Assembly: GCF_000188695.1 (NCBI RefSeq)
Contig: NW_004754929.1
Span: 1,464,846 to 1,499,951 of the forward strand
From: Salpingoeca rosetta
Taxonomy: Eukaryota > Opisthokonta > Choanoflagellata > Craspedida > Salpingoecidae
Length of the DNA stretch: 35,106 nt
Direction: 5' to 3'
Positions 33,009-35,106 of this stretch are shown here, piece by piece. How positions within the stretch are numbered: the first letter of the stretch is position 1; every line of letters begins with the position of its first letter. A program made the translations under genes and the position numbers. The notes beneath the pieces are model-generated. The model was not told where the DNA came from and made no database searches. It saw only the letters and a list, made by a program, of their open reading frames with translations.

Positions 33009-33803
33009 CTACAAAGTAATGTCTTCCTCATAACGGGCGAGGAGAATGATCACGAGGAAGCCGACAGCAAACCCGCCGTTGGCAAGCAGCAGCGCTTTCT
33101 TGAAGGACGCTGCGCTGATGATGTAGTGGAGCACATGTGGGGTGATGTCGGACAGCGCAACATACAGGAAGAGGCCTGCGCCAGCCGCCAAGATCCACTG
33201 CTGCACCTCCTCTGTTGCCGACGCGGCGGTGCCGATAACGCCGCCCAGGATCGCCGTCATCTGCGAGAAGAAATTGTACACCAGCGCTCGCTTCACCGAG
33301 AACCCAGAGTCCAGCAGCACCGCAAAGTCGCCTGTGTGCGTGCACGGTTGTGTGGTTGTGTGTTTGTGAGTGAGTGAGTACAGGTTAATGCTTGTGAGTG
33401 AGTGCGTGCGTGCGTGCGTGTGTCAGTGCGGGTTCATGTGTGCATGCTCATGGGTTTGTGCGTGCGTGTGCACGCGCTCTTCATGGAAGAACAAGTGCCA
33501 GCGCATCTTGATCGCACGACCACAACGGCATACAGGAGCAGCGGTGTCGCACCAATTTCGTGTGGCACTTCATGCAGAAGAATGGCAATGGTGGTGCTGA
33601 TGCCCACAGTCGTGCTGGCAGAGAACGCAGTGCCCAGCGCAAGCCCGTCCTGTCACACCACATGCACACATGCGCAGCAATTCATGAGTTTGTGGCACGT
33701 GTGTGTACATGTACATATGCGCTGAAACAGATACGAGGCGGCACCCAGGCAAGCACACACACACACACACACTCCTGCACAACACATTAATAAGATGCAC
33801 GCC

Positions 33804-33867
<64 letters not shown>

Positions 33868-34447
33868 CCAACGTACCACAAAGTTGTGGATGGCATCGCC
33901 AAGGAGAATGAGCCAGCCGGTTGACCTCTGTGTGCCGTGGTGGTGGTGATGATGATGGTGGTCCTCGTGTCCACTGGTGTTGTGTGGCTTCTCACTGGCT
34001 TGCGTGCTGTGGTTGTGGCCGTTCATGGGCAGGATGGCATCTGTGCAGGTCGCAGTCAATGGCGTCGACAATCAATTATCAGGCACACGACAGACACGGT
34101 GAGCTGTGGAGTGCTTTGAGTGCTCCATGGCACACCCGGTCGAGACAAGCAAGAATGTGTCACCAGCGAGATAGGCATAATCACGCATGCACGCATGCAC
34201 AAACACAAACAAACACACGCAGAACACAAACACAAACACAAACAAACGCACACAGAACACGCAGCACATGTGCTCGGCTGTGTTATCAGCCCGAAAACTA
34301 ACGCGCACCGGTGGACTTGTCATTGAAGCTCGTCTCCTCACTAGCGGTCAGCGCGTCACCAATCGAAGACATGCGCTGCGATGGCCTGTGGGTCATGGTG
34401 GTGTCACGTTGGTGGTCAGCCCATGAAGTATGGAAGCAATGAAAGCG

Positions 34448-34495
<48 letters not shown>

Positions 34496-34982
34496 AGGTA
34501 ACTGTAAAAACAGGCAATGAACTCACTCTGGGGAGCCGTGTGGGGAGTCTTCGTGGTGGCGGCCCTGGTGGTGCTCGTGTGCAATGCCGCCAATCAGCTT
34601 GGCAATGGCCACCTCAAGCATGAAGAACACGTAGAAGCCAACCAGCACAAGGCAGCCCTGTACCAAAGAGATGACGAAACGGAAGGCGTGAGCACATCTG
34701 GGAAGGGGTTTCAAGTCTCTGTGGTCAGTGTTGGCCGAAACGCTGCAACACTCCAACACAAACACAAAGACTCACATACGCAAAAACACAACACACAGCA
34801 CACAGACCACACACACGCAGACGCACCTTCCAGATGAATTCGTAGGGGTCACCCTCCTCCTCGTGTGCATGCGCGCCTGTTTCTTCGTGCGCGTGGAGTC
34901 CAAAGGAGTGGGGGATGAGATGAAGAATGGCATCGCTGAACAGCGACGCAACCGCCATCGACATCATGAAAATCAGCACGTG
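33009..34982 (-). CDS. ZIP-family (SLC39, LIV-1 type) metal transporter, C-terminal part
   Basis: Six exons, 34982-34827, 34657-34527, 34385-34309, 34040-33877, 33649-33553 and 33331-33009 (TAG), give about 315 residues. Transmembrane-like segments appear in order: IFMMSMAVASLFSDAILHLIP, GCLVLVGFYVFFMLEVAIAKL, then the two metal-binding helices HNFVDGLALGTAF and LLHEVPHEIGDFAVLL, then AILGGVIGTA, WILAAGAGLFLYVAL and FAVGFLVIILL. HEVPHEIGD is the LIV-1 subfamily motif, which transports Zn(2+) and in some members Fe or Mn. Cytosolic loops are His-rich (HAHEETGAHAHEEEGD and a run of eight His). The N-terminal ectodomain and first helix lie beyond the right edge. Which SLC39 member it matches best cannot be told. 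Confidence 0.93.
33805..33867. repeat. (CAA)21 microsatellite in ZIP intron
   Basis: Twenty-one perfect CAA units, GTT on the sense strand, ten bases after the donor of the intron that follows the HNFV exon. Confidence 0.96.
34450..34494. repeat. (CA)n microsatellite in ZIP intron
   Basis: A perfect CA run, GT on the sense strand, in the short intron between the exons ending at 34527 and starting at 34385. Confidence 0.95.
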
Positions 34983-35001
34983 CTGCAAACGCGACGGCAA
35001 A

Positions 35002-35106
<105 letters not shown>

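Overview
The window is nuclear DNA of a eukaryote. Its genes are split by many short spliceosomal introns (about 70 can be placed, mostly 90-350 bp), coding DNA is GC-rich at third positions, and intergenic gaps are short. The gene set (MESH1/HDDC3, C11orf54, MRPL4, TDRD3, SCYL1, Yippee, a LIV-1 type ZIP transporter) looks animal-like in a compact genome. A unicellular holozoan, most likely a choanoflagellate, is my best guess; this is inference from gene content and architecture, not from a marker gene. No phage, transposon, CRISPR or bacterial-style feature was recognised.

Layout: (1) ~45-6086 (+) is the 3' part of a long coiled-coil protein gene in about 20 small exons, its 5' end off the left edge. 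(2) 6742-7905 (-) is MESH1/HDDC3. (3) 8213-10852 (+) is a C11orf54-type zinc ester hydrolase, interrupted by a 100-N gap. (4) 11539-13727 (-) is an orphan, low-complexity, probably disordered protein. (5) 14968-17806 (-) is mitochondrial ribosomal protein uL4m. (6) 17876-21151 (+), head to head with uL4m, is a TDRD3-like OB-fold/UBA/RGG/Tudor protein. (7) 21511-27928 (+) is a SCYL1 pseudokinase in about 20 exons. (8) 28848-29900 (+) is a YPEL1-4 type Yippee protein. (9) 31071-32187 (-) is an OsmC-family protein with a probable mitochondrial presequence. (10) 33009-34982 (-) is the C-terminal part of a LIV-1 ZIP transporter, running off the right edge inside an intron that carries a (CT)n tract.

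The genes do not form an obvious pathway and look like ordinary housekeeping neighbours. The most unusual aspect is how the introns are built. Dinucleotide repeats are very dense and tend to be polarised (sense-strand GT near the donor, sense-strand CA near the acceptor). Donors favour GTRCGT over GTRAGT. One intron is GC-AG. Two acceptors lie in or beside perfect tandem duplications. One uL4m donor appears to lie inside a GT microsatellite, so repeat bases are translated.

Exon boundaries were set by hand from splice signals, reading phase and recall of family sequences; no alignment was run. Least certain are the orphan gene's frame change, the SCYL1 micro-exon near 25823, and the C11orf54 exons around the gap.
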